Shown here: piece after piece, positions 1 through 5,498 of the stretch | Layout: each line of letters begins with the position of its first letter | Numbering within the stretch: position 1 is the first letter of the stretch | NCBI GenBank assembly: GCA_036447375.1 | Contig: JAZFUU010000278.1 | Span: 1 to 7,366 of the forward strand | DNA length: 7,366 nucleotides | Source of the DNA: JACZXC01 sp036447375 | GTDB taxonomy: Bacteria > Myxococcota_A > UBA9160 > SMWR01 | Direction of reading: 5' to 3' | Position numbers and translations under genes: made by a program | Notes under the pieces: generated by a model | The model's database searches: none | The model's input: only the letters and a program-made list of their open reading frames with translations | Told to the model about the DNA's origin: nothing

Positions 1-2
1 GC

Positions 3-1562
3 GCAACGTTCCAAGTCGTCTTCTTCGAAGGCAGCTCAGACATTCTCTTCAATTACCTCGACGTCGACTTCGCGGACTCCAGGTGGGACTTTGGGGTGCA
101 GGCAACCGTCGGCATCCAAGTCTCGCCGACCGTAGCCACCACCTTCAGCTTTAGGACGCCCAGTCTGAGTGACAACATGTCGTTGCTCTGGCGCATGCAA
201 TTGCCTCCGCCCTCCAACACGCCACCTAGCGTTTCCATAGCAAGTCCCACCAACGGAGCCAGCTTCGCACAAGGAGAAAGCATCCTGTTTTCCGGCAGCG
301 CCAGCGATGTCGAGGATGGCGACCTCAGTGCCAGTTTATCGTGGAGTTCTTCTGTGGATGGCTTTCTTGGAACGGGAGCCAATGCTTCCCTGGCGACGCT
401 AAGCGTTGGTTCGCATTTCATCCTTGCGGAAGCGGTGGATTCCGAGGGAGCGCAAGGCAGTGCGTCGGTGACCATCTCGGTGGGTGCCGGCAACCAGCCT
501 CCCGTCGCTGGGTTCGACGCCACCACAAATGGCTTGAGCGTAGATTTTGTCGATACCAGCACAGACGATGGTGTCATCGTCACACGGCTATGGGGCTTTG
601 GTTACGGCAATACCTCTTCGCTTACCAACCCTACCCATAGCTATGCTGCAGGGGGTACCTTCGTCGTCACGCTGACGGTCACAGACGATGCGGGTGCCAC
701 GGGTTCGGCCTCCCAGTCCGTTACGGTATCCGATCCAACCCCCACCATCTCTCTGGTTCTGACCAGGGCGGAACTCGATGAAGATTCCCTGCGCGTTGAG
801 CTGGAATACAGCGGTGCCACCGGCGCGACGGTGCAGGTGCTGCGCAACGGTACGGTGATTGATACCCCGAGCAACGACGGGGAATTTCGAGACCGTTCCG
901 ATGTCAGCGGCAGCTTTTTTGTCTACCAGATCTGCGAAGCGAACGGCGTTGTTTGCTCCAACACCGTTGAGGTGGGTGATCCGCCGCCTTCGAATCAACC
1001 TCCAACGGTAAGCATCACCGCTCCTGCAACGGGGTCCAGCTTCACCGAGGGTGACGTCGTCGCCTTTGCTGGCACCGCCACCGACGCCGAAGACGGCAAC
1101 CTGGCTGCCAACCTGGCGTGGACGTCGTCGCGGGACGGCGCCATCGGAAGCGGCGCTGGCTTTTCTGTTGCCAGCTTGAGCGTTGGAACCCATGTTGTCA
1201 CCGCAGCGGTCTCGGACAGCCAGGGAGTCACCGGCAGCGCAGTGGTCACCATCAGCGTCGTCACGGCTCCTTCTCAACCGGCGGTGGTTCAGGTGAACCG
1301 GGCCCAATATCGCGGCGACAAGGGAGAATGGCGGGTCGCGGGTTCGGTGAGTCCCAATCCTCCAGCGGGTGAATCAGTCACCGTATACCTCGGAGCCACC
1401 GTGGGCGGCCCGATCATCGGTGCGGCAACAACCGACGCTGTTGGCTCATGGTCTTTTAGGGAAAAAGACTCGCCCGTTGTACCTCCATCACAGAACGTAC
1501 TCATCAGCGTTGAGACAGCCGGTGGGGCGATCCTAGAAGGGGTGGTGGTGAATGTTCGTTGA
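3..1562 (+). CDS. Secreted Ig-like/PKD repeat protein, C-terminal part (5' end outside window)
   Basis: The frame is open from the left edge to TGA at 1560-1562, and the residues before the first ATG (96) already read as protein (VVFFEGSSDILFNYLDVDF), so the gene starts upstream and 519 residues are visible. Domains in order: the end of a beta-sandwich domain of bacterial secreted proteins (EGSSDI...ATVGI, nt 3-190); an Ig-like domain (about 219-483, from PPSVSIASP); a PKD-like domain (492-731) whose usual W-x-F-G-D-G core reads WGFGYGN; an Fn3-like domain (735-977) with two cysteines (QICEANGVVC); a second Ig-like domain (993-1262) clearly paralogous to the first (shared DxEDGxLxAxLxWxSSxDG and SVGxH); and a C-terminal beta-rich region (1275-1559). 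No sorting motif or terminal membrane helix is visible. Such repeats usually act as spacers or carbohydrate/protein-binding modules in exported enzymes and adhesins; the catalytic or adhesive part, if any, lies upstream. Its GC content is lower than that of the genes to the right. Confident as a secreted repeat protein; the exact function is unknown. Confidence 0.85.
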   Translation, partial: ATFQVVFFEGSSDILFNYLDVDFADSRWDFGVQATVGIQVSPTVATTFSFRTPSLSDNMSLLWRMQLPPPSNTPPSVSIASPTNGASFAQGESILFSGSASDVEDGDLSASLSWSSSVDGFLGTGANASLATLSVGSHFILAEAVDSEGAQGSASVTISVGAGNQPPVAGFDATTNGLSVDFVDTSTDDGVIVTRLWGFGYGNTSSLTNPTHSYAAGGTFVVTLTVTDDAGATGSASQSVTVSDPTPTISLVLTRAELDEDSLRVELEYSGATGATVQVLRNGTVIDTPSNDGEFRDRSDVSGSFFVYQICEANGVVCSNTVEVGDPPPSNQPPTVSITAPATGSSFTEGDVVAFAGTATDAEDGNLAANLAWTSSRDGAIGSGAGFSVASLSVGTHVVTAAVSDSQGVTGSAVVTISVVTAPSQPAVVQVNRAQYRGDKGEWRVAGSVSPNPPAGESVTVYLGATVGGPIIGAATTDAVGSWSFREKDSPVVPPSQNVLISVETAGGAILEGVVVNVR

Positions 1563-1608
1563 AGCTGGCTACAGCATGATGGGGTTTCTTGCATAACGCC
1601 CGAAAAGG

Positions 1609-1614
1609 TATATT
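1609..1614 (+). promoter_or_regulatory. Possible -10 box for the TPR gene
   Basis: TATATT lies 24 nt before the ATG at 1639 in the 76-bp gap after the repeat-protein gene. Upstream, TTGCAT (1589-1594) is only 14 nt away and TTTCTT (1585-1590) is 18 nt away, so no good -35 box is present. Weak evidence based on the hexamer and its position alone. Confidence 0.25.
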
Positions 1615-1638
1615 CCTTGCCTTCGTGCGAGATAGGAA

Positions 1639-2094
1639 ATGGTCGGCCCTGCGAAACTGGTACCAGCCTCTGAGCTAGCTTCGAACCGGGGCGAGCGGAG
1701 GCGAGATGAAGCGAGCGCGCTGGCGCTGGCTCGCCAGGGAAGGTTCGTGGCGGCCCTGCAATCGATCGCTCTCGCGGCACGCCTCAATCCAAGGGCCTCA
1801 GCGGGGATGTGGGTTGCCGTGGCCTCGGTCAATTTCGCCGCGGGTCGACCCGAGAAGGCCGTGGAGCTTTGGGAGCAGGCTCGGGCCGCCAACACCGACC
1901 TGATCGTCGCGCGCATCCCGCTCGCGGCCCTCTACGAGTCCGAGGGGCGTCACGAAGAAGCGCGCGCCCTCGCCCAGGAGATCCTGCGCGTGAACCCGGA
2001 TCTCACCGCGGAGTCAGCGACTGAGCTGCCCCTGGCGTTGGGATTCGACCGCGACGAGGCCATCGCCAACCTGCGCAGCGCCGGGCTTCCGTGA
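1639..2094 (+). CDS. Small TPR-repeat protein, possibly the remnant C-terminus of a larger TPR protein
   Basis: This encodes 151 residues made almost wholly of three tetratricopeptide repeats (about residues 24-53, 56-88 and 90-122), recognisable from the A/G/Y/A/P helix-pair pattern (for example FAAGRPEKAVELWEQA and YESEGRHEEARALAQEILRV). There is no signal peptide. The C-terminal tail, ending in IANLRSAGLP, resembles the ending of TPR-containing class III adenylate cyclases and related TPR proteins, which finish in a LRxAGLP-type motif. The length is far below that of such proteins, and no cyclase domain precedes it. An in-frame TAG sits only 3 nt before the ATG (1633-1635), the upstream AGGA is too close to the ATG to be a normal ribosome-binding site, and the first 22 residues look like low-complexity translation. 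It may therefore be a 5'-truncated gene or use a later start. TPRs mediate protein-protein contacts; no partner is evident. It is GC-rich like the right-hand genes, unlike the preceding repeat protein. Confidence 0.6.
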   Translation: MVGPAKLVPASELASNRGERRRDEASALALARQGRFVAALQSIALAARLNPRASAGMWVAVASVNFAAGRPEKAVELWEQARAANTDLIVARIPLAALYESEGRHEEARALAQEILRVNPDLTAESATELPLALGFDRDEAIANLRSAGLP

Positions 2095-2119
2095 GGACCT
2101 TGCGTCCACAGGTGGCTTG

Positions 2120-2183
2120 GATCAAGACGGGGACCGAGGACTGACGAGGGATCAACCCGGAGCCGTCGCTCAGCCAAGATCAA
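2120..2183. repeat. Three GATCAA repeats spaced about 30 bp
   Basis: GATCAA occurs at 2120-2125, 2150-2155 and 2178-2183, start-to-start distances of 30 and 28 bp, close to three helical turns. The surrounding contexts (TGGATCAAGAC, GGGATCAACCC, AAGATCAACAG) share little beyond the hexamer. They lie in the non-coding stretch between the TPR gene and the tRNA fragment and could be protein-binding sites of an integration or excision complex. Seen directly as repeats; the function is inferred. Confidence 0.4.
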
Positions 2184-2191
2184 CAGCGAAC

Positions 2192-2202
2192 GGGATAATC
2201 CC
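2192..2202. repeat. Short inverted repeat GGGAT-A-ATCCC
   Basis: This is a perfect 5-bp inverted repeat around one central A, located between the GATCAA series and the GGTACCAG pair. It is short enough to be chance, but it sits in the middle of the repeat-bearing region left of the tRNA fragment and could be a dimeric protein-binding site. Confidence 0.25.
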
Positions 2203-2209
2203 CACGCAG

Positions 2210-2228
2210 GGTACCAGCCAGGTACCAG
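2210..2228. repeat. Paired GGTACCAG direct repeats, 11 bp apart
   Basis: GGTACCAG occurs at 2210-2217 and 2221-2228, one helical turn apart. A third copy sits at 1659-1666, where it is part of the palindrome CTGGTACCAG. Short direct repeats phased by one turn beside an attachment core are what arm-type sites of tyrosine recombinases look like. GGTACC alone also occurs at 654-659, so the hexamer is not unique to this region. The stretch 2229-2288 that follows holds no gene and is the most AT-rich part of the window (28 G+C in the 60 bases 2221-2280 by hand count). Confidence 0.4.
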
Positions 2229-2288
2229 TTTCCACGAACTGAGAACGCGCTAAACGGTTGAAATGAAATAACTTGGCTCGTATGCGCT

Positions 2289-2316
2289 GCGGGTTCGAGT
2301 CCCGTCCGCCCCGCCA
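2289..2316 (+). other. tRNA-Asp 3'-end remnant; probable integration attachment site core
   Basis: These 28 nt form an exact tRNA 3' end: T-stem GCGGG (2289-2293), T-loop TTCGAGT (2294-2300), T-stem CCCGT (2301-2305), acceptor 3' strand CCGCCCC (2306-2312), discriminator G (2313) and CCA (2314-2316). The T-arm, G73 and overall layout match bacterial tRNA-Asp as I recall it (the E. coli gene has the same T-arm and ends CCGTTCCGCCA). The partner 5' acceptor strand, GGGGCGG, and any D-arm or anticodon arm are absent from the preceding 200 bp, so this is not a functional tRNA. A 3'-only copy followed by the tRNA's own terminator is the usual product of site-specific integration into a tRNA gene: the element lies on the left and restores the intact gene at its far end. 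The alternative is simple deletion of the 5' half of the gene. Fragment identity is strong; the att role is inferred. Confidence 0.65.
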
Positions 2317-2318
2317 TA

Positions 2319-2342
2319 AGTCCCTGTCGGGACTCTTTTTTT
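2319..2342 (+). terminator. Intrinsic terminator directly after the tRNA remnant
   Basis: A 6-bp perfect stem AGTCCC (2319-2324) / GGGACT (2329-2334) with loop TGTC is followed by C and a run of seven T (2336-2342). It begins 3 nt after the CCA end, the normal place for a tRNA transcript terminator, which indicates that the DNA to the right is the original downstream flank of the tRNA gene. Confidence 0.85.
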
Positions 2343-2415
2343 CCGTGCGAAATCGGCTGGAATTCCCCATCGCCCCCGTTGGTGCGAGACCCTTTAGCGG
2401 ACCTGCGCGGGTGGC

Positions 2416-2679
2416 TCATACGGTTCTGTCCTTCTCGATTGGCGCGTCGAGGAGGGGCAACAGTCGGTCGATCGTGCCGTTCAAGTTCATGTCGTCCCAG
2501 CGGAAGGCCTTGTAGGCCATCGAGTCGAGGACTGCGGAGACCGCGCCGTCGACGACGAGCAGGTTGCCCGCGGTCGAGTCGCCGTGGATTACGTGGCGAA
2601 CACCACACCGAGGGTCTGCACGGCTACGGCTCGCTGGTGCGCGGACTTGGATCGAGTCCCTGTTCCAACTCCCAGGCAT
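2416..2679 (-). pseudogene. APH/kinase-like phosphotransferase, C-terminal fragment
   Basis: On the minus strand, residues 28-87 of this frame read as the catalytic C-lobe of the aminoglycoside/choline phosphotransferase fold. HGDSTAGN (residues 32-39) is the Brenner motif HxDxxxxN with catalytic Asp34 (2578-2580) and Asn39 (2563-2565); NLLVVDGAVSAVLD continues to the metal-binding Asp52 (2524-2526). The natural stop is at 2416-2418. The N-lobe (ATP-binding half) is entirely missing, and residues 1-25 show no family similarity, so the frame is recognisable only from about 2600 leftwards. Codons in that part are almost all GC-ending on this strand, showing genuine, recently lost coding sequence. 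Intact enzymes of this fold are typically 250-350 residues. Presumed non-functional; the original substrate (antibiotic, sugar, choline or other) cannot be told from this piece. Confidence 0.6.
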
Positions 2680-2865
2680 AGCGATCGCAACGCGCTGGGT
2701 CTCGATGGAGCCTACACGAATCTGGAGGTCTACCTGGCGGAGCTCGCCGACCCGGCGAGCGCTGCCAATGTCTCCCTCCTGCGCGGTTCGGGGAGCTTGT
2801 GGCTTGTGGGCGCCCTGGTTGCTTCGGCGACGGCCGTTCTCGGGGTTCGGCGAGTTGGCGGCTGA
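2584..2865 (+). pseudogene. Secreted anchored protein, C-terminal fragment (EF-hand/dockerin-like tail plus TM helix)
   Basis: From about nt 2641 this frame reads DLDRVPVPTPRHSDRN then GLDGAYTNLEVYLAELADP. The latter resembles the DxDGYTNLEEYL calcium-binding tail found near the C-terminus of bacterial secreted enzymes such as pectate lyase-like proteins. It is followed by a hydrophobic helix (residues about 71-88, SLWLVGALVASATAVLGV) and the basic end RRVGG, a tripartite-like C-terminal membrane anchor. No ATG exists; the frame can only start with GTG at 2584, inside sequence antisense to the phosphotransferase motif. The 5' part of the gene is therefore missing. The acidic Ca-loop residues are partly lost (LDGAY instead of a D/N-rich loop), consistent with decay. 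The stop is TGA at 2863-2865, 56 nt before the sulfatase start. Could be a spurious short reading frame, but its codons are GC-ending like real genes here. Confidence 0.45.
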
Positions 2866-2909
2866 CGTTCAACCCCGCTTCTGCAGTCATCGGGGCTGAG
2901 CGGCGCCGT

Positions 2910-2915
2910 TATACT
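2910..2915 (+). promoter_or_regulatory. -10 box of the sulfatase gene, probable leaderless transcript
   Basis: TATACT ends 6 nt before the GTG at 2922. With normal -10 to start-site spacing, transcription would begin at or within a base or two of the GTG, giving a leaderless mRNA. No recognisable -35 hexamer lies 16-18 nt upstream, and no Shine-Dalgarno sequence precedes the GTG, which agrees with leaderless initiation and helps fix the start. Confidence 0.45.
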
Positions 2916-2921
2916 CGTCGC

Positions 2922-5015
2922 GTGGCGACCGGGAACGCGAGCGATCCCCGTTGGGGAAGGCGGCTCGCCGCCGGCCTCGCGTGCGGGGCCCTCGCGAATG
3001 CATTTCAGATGCCGTTTTTCTGGGCGGTCCCGACGCCGGTTCCGCCGAGTTTTTTTGCGTCGCACCTCGGGATCGTCGTCGCCGCCCACGTGCTGCTGGC
3101 CGCGCTTCTCGCCGACCGCCGCGACGATCGCCCCTGGGCCCTGGCGGCGCTCGCACTTCCGATCGCGCTGGCTCTCTGGCCCTCGCTTCACGCCGAATCG
3201 GGAACGGCGGGTGTGCTGGGCCTGTTCGCCGCGACGGCGGCCGTGTGTGCACTGGGAGCGCTTCCGATCCCGGGGCGCGGTGCACCGCTGATCGCGAGCG
3301 CGGTGGGCGCGGCCCTCGCCGGCACGATGATCGACCCGGGGCTCGTGGGTTCCCCGAGCGAGGTTGCGGCCGCGCCGCCGGGGTTCGCGAGCACGACGGC
3401 CGTGGCCATTCTCGTGCTGTCGGCGCGGCTGCCTCGGGTCGTCTGCGTCCCGCGCCCTCTCTTCGCTTTGTCGATCGCCGGCGTCGCCGTCGCCGTGGCG
3501 ATCGGCCTGGGTCGTGTCGGTTCCGCCGCTCACGCCGCCCACGCCACGGACTTGCCACAGCCGCCCGCGGTGGTGTCCGAAGCGCTGCTGCCGCCGGCGG
3601 TATTGATCGTGCTCGACACCGTCCGCGTCGATCATCTTCGGCTCTACGGATACGAGCGCGATACGATGCCACGGCTGGAGCGTTTCGCTCGCGACCACAG
3701 CGTGGTGATCGACGGCGCGGTGGCGAACAGCCCCCACTCGCTGCCCACCCACGCGTCGCTCTTCACGGGGCTCTACCCACCGCGTCACGGGGCCCAGTTT
3801 CCGTCGGTCGGCGATCCGAATCCCCCTTCCTACGGCTATCCGCTCGCCCGGCACGTGCCCACTCTGGCGGGACTGCTGAGCGCCCGGGGCTACTGGGCCG
3901 TTGGCGTCGTGGCCAACGGGGGAGCTCTCGGGCCGACTTTCGGTCTCGATCGCGGCTTTGCCTTCTACGACTCGAGTTTGGATCCCAACTTCTACACCAA
4001 GCTGCGAACGCCCTGGCGCGCGGCCAGCGAGTGGAGCGAGCCCCTCGCGTCGTTGAGTCGCGTACCACTCTTTTCGGACTCGGATTTCTTCGAGTACGGA
4101 GTTCCGTACCGGCGGGCGGCGCGCATCAGCGATCAGGCCATCGCGCTGATTGACGCGGCGGACGACCGCCCGTTCTTCTTGTTCGTGAATTACTTCGATG
4201 CGCATTCGCCTTACAACCCGCCGGCGAGCCGGCGCGACGCTTTTCCCGGCCGGATCGCGCGCTGGAGTCGGCTGGGGCTCGATGACGACTCGACCCGGCG
4301 CATCAACCGCGGCGATCGCGACCTGACGCCGGAGGAGCGGGCGCATCTGGTCGCGCTCTACGACGCCGAGCTGCGCTATCTGGACCGGCATCTCGGCCGG
4401 TTGCTGGACCGGCTTCGGCGTCACCCGAGCTGGAAGCAGATGCTCGTGATCGTCACCTCCGATCACGGCGAGTCGTTCGGCGAGCACCGTTTCGTCGAGC
4501 ACGGGCTCAACCTGTACGGCGAGCTCACCCGGGTTCCCCTGATCGTGAAGCCGGGCGTCGACACGCCGGGGGCGCCCCCGGCGCCGTCTCGACTGAGTCG
4601 GATCGTGCAGTCGGTGGATCTGTTTCCAACCCTGCTCGAGCACGCGGGCCTGGGCGCACCCCCCGGGATCGATGGTCGAGCCTGGGGCCGGGGACGGGAG
4701 CAAGCGCGTAGCTGGGTGCGGGTCCAGCAGCGGTCGGTGAAGTGGCGGCCCGAACGTCTGGCCCGAGACCTTCGCGCGATCGAACGCGACGGCTGGAAGC
4801 TGATCGAGTGGTCGACGGGACGGCTCGAGCTCTACGACCGGGTGAACGACCCGGCGGAGACCCACGACCTCGCCGCGCAGAACCCCGAGCGCCGAGACGC
4901 ACTGCGATCGCGGCTGGGCGAGCCGGCGACCGTCTCCCGAAAAACACCGGACCGAGACGCATTCGAATCCCCGGAAGCGCTCGAACGGCTTCGCGCCCTC
5001 GGCTACGTGCGCTAG
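2922..5015 (+). CDS. Membrane-anchored sulfatase-like hydrolase (alkaline phosphatase superfamily)
   Basis: This encodes 697 residues. I chose GTG 2922 because TATACT lies just upstream and the N-terminus becomes a sensible membrane protein; an in-frame start at 2799 would overlap the preceding fragment. About seven hydrophobic helices fill residues 15-197. A sulfatase domain facing the periplasm or exterior follows: metal-binding Asp232 and Asp237 (LDTVRVDHL), active-site motif S273-L-P-T-H277 then TG (282-283), D426 and H428 (YFDAHSPYNPP), D514-H515 (SDHGES), H527 and K543. The C-terminus LRALGYVR is typical of this clade. Classical sulfatases carry C/S-x-P-x-R with a formylglycine; here Ser occupies the nucleophile position and Arg is His. 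It may act as a formylglycine-free phosphohydrolase or phosphotransferase rather than a true sulfatase; membrane-helix plus catalytic-domain layout is also seen in lipoteichoic acid synthases and phosphoethanolamine transferases. No sulfatase-maturing enzyme is nearby. The superfamily is certain, the substrate unknown. Confidence 0.9.
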   Translation: MATGNASDPRWGRRLAAGLACGALANAFQMPFFWAVPTPVPPSFFASHLGIVVAAHVLLAALLADRRDDRPWALAALALPIALALWPSLHAESGTAGVLGLFAATAAVCALGALPIPGRGAPLIASAVGAALAGTMIDPGLVGSPSEVAAAPPGFASTTAVAILVLSARLPRVVCVPRPLFALSIAGVAVAVAIGLGRVGSAAHAAHATDLPQPPAVVSEALLPPAVLIVLDTVRVDHLRLYGYERDTMPRLERFARDHSVVIDGAVANSPHSLPTHASLFTGLYPPRHGAQFPSVGDPNPPSYGYPLARHVPTLAGLLSARGYWAVGVVANGGALGPTFGLDRGFAFYDSSLDPNFYTKLRTPWRAASEWSEPLASLSRVPLFSDSDFFEYGVPYRRAARISDQAIALIDAADDRPFFLFVNYFDAHSPYNPPASRRDAFPGRIARWSRLGLDDDSTRRINRGDRDLTPEERAHLVALYDAELRYLDRHLGRLLDRLRRHPSWKQMLVIVTSDHGESFGEHRFVEHGLNLYGELTRVPLIVKPGVDTPGAPPAPSRLSRIVQSVDLFPTLLEHAGLGAPPGIDGRAWGRGREQARSWVRVQQRSVKWRPERLARDLRAIERDGWKLIEWSTGRLELYDRVNDPAETHDLAAQNPERRDALRSRLGEPATVSRKTPDRDAFESPEALERLRALGYVR

Positions 5016-5042
5016 GCGAGGGCGTCGATCCGGTGCCGACGC

Positions 5043-5048
5043 TATATT
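5043..5048 (+). promoter_or_regulatory. -10 box of the [2Fe-2S] protein gene
   Basis: TATATT ends 10 nt before the ATG at 5059, in the 43-nt gap after the sulfatase stop. It has the same placement and a similar sequence as the box before the sulfatase gene, implying a separate promoter with a 5' leader of only a few bases. No good -35 box or ribosome-binding site is visible. Confidence 0.4.
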
Positions 5049-5058
5049 TCGCTCTCCG

Positions 5059-5436
5059 ATGGCCCCGACCCGCCTCGAGTTGAAGACGCGTGTCCTCCTC
5101 CTCGGCGCGTACAAGCGCCACATCCTGTTGTGTGTCGGCGGGGACTGCGCCCCCCGCGAAGAGCAGGAAGCGGCCTGGGCCTTTCTCAAGAGTCGGCTCC
5201 AGGAGCTGGGTCTCGTGGACGTTCAGGGCGGCGTCTACCGGAGCAAGGTCGACTGCCTGCGCGTCTGCATGCAAGGCCCCATCGCCGTGGTGTATCCCGA
5301 GGGCACCTGGTATCGCCGCTGCACGCCCGAGAATCTCGAACGGATCATCCACGAACACCTCATCGGCGGCGAACCCGTCGCCGACCTCGCCTTCGCGGCC
5401 AATCCCCTGGCCATGGATGGGCCGGCCGGCGCATAG
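5059..5436 (+). CDS. Thioredoxin-like [2Fe-2S] ferredoxin-domain protein
   Basis: This 125-residue soluble protein matches the small thioredoxin-fold [2Fe-2S] ferredoxin family. The start (HILLCVGGDC, Cys25 and Cys30) and the later CLRVC (Cys66 and Cys70) supply the expected four cluster ligands. GPIAVVYPEGTWYRRC and then ERIIHEHLIGGEPV are hallmark segments of this family; Cys88 is an additional cysteine. Such proteins carry low-potential electrons or bind a cluster in the cytoplasm; specific partners of the stand-alone form are poorly known. The ATG is chosen because it is the first in frame after the TATATT box and the length fits the family. It lies 43 nt after the sulfatase gene and 62 nt before the peptidase gene; no shared function with them is apparent. 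One internal stretch (5185-5200) is repeated exactly in the hairpin after the peptidase gene. Confidence 0.88.
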   Translation: MAPTRLELKTRVLLLGAYKRHILLCVGGDCAPREEQEAAWAFLKSRLQELGLVDVQGGVYRSKVDCLRVCMQGPIAVVYPEGTWYRRCTPENLERIIHEHLIGGEPVADLAFAANPLAMDGPAGA

Positions 5437-5498
5437 CCCCATCATTGGCTCGGTGCGGCGGTTAGCTCGCTGCCAGCGGCTGCCGATAAGTCGGTTGC

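Noticed and set aside
1681..1740. GCGAGCG-rich stretch as a tandem repeat, recalling 6029-6056
   Set aside because: The two share only a loose GCGAGCGAAGCG-like theme without a fixed unit; this is common low-complexity sequence in GC-rich genomes.
2232..2316. A complete tRNA gene ending at 2316
   Set aside because: Only the T-arm, 3' acceptor strand and CCA are present; no GGGGCGG 5' strand, D-arm or anticodon stem with U33 could be found in the preceding 200 bp.
2799..2921. N-terminal extension of the sulfatase from an in-frame start at 2799
   Set aside because: The extra 41 residues are Arg/Gly/Ser-rich, overlap the preceding gene fragment and lie upstream of the TATACT box; GTG 2922 is better supported.
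2730..5189. Very long open frame on the - strand, 819 codons, antisense to the sulfatase gene
   Set aside because: It reads as Arg/Pro/Gly-rich low-complexity sequence with no domain, and it mirrors a + strand gene with full catalytic motifs; long antisense frames are expected in high-GC DNA.
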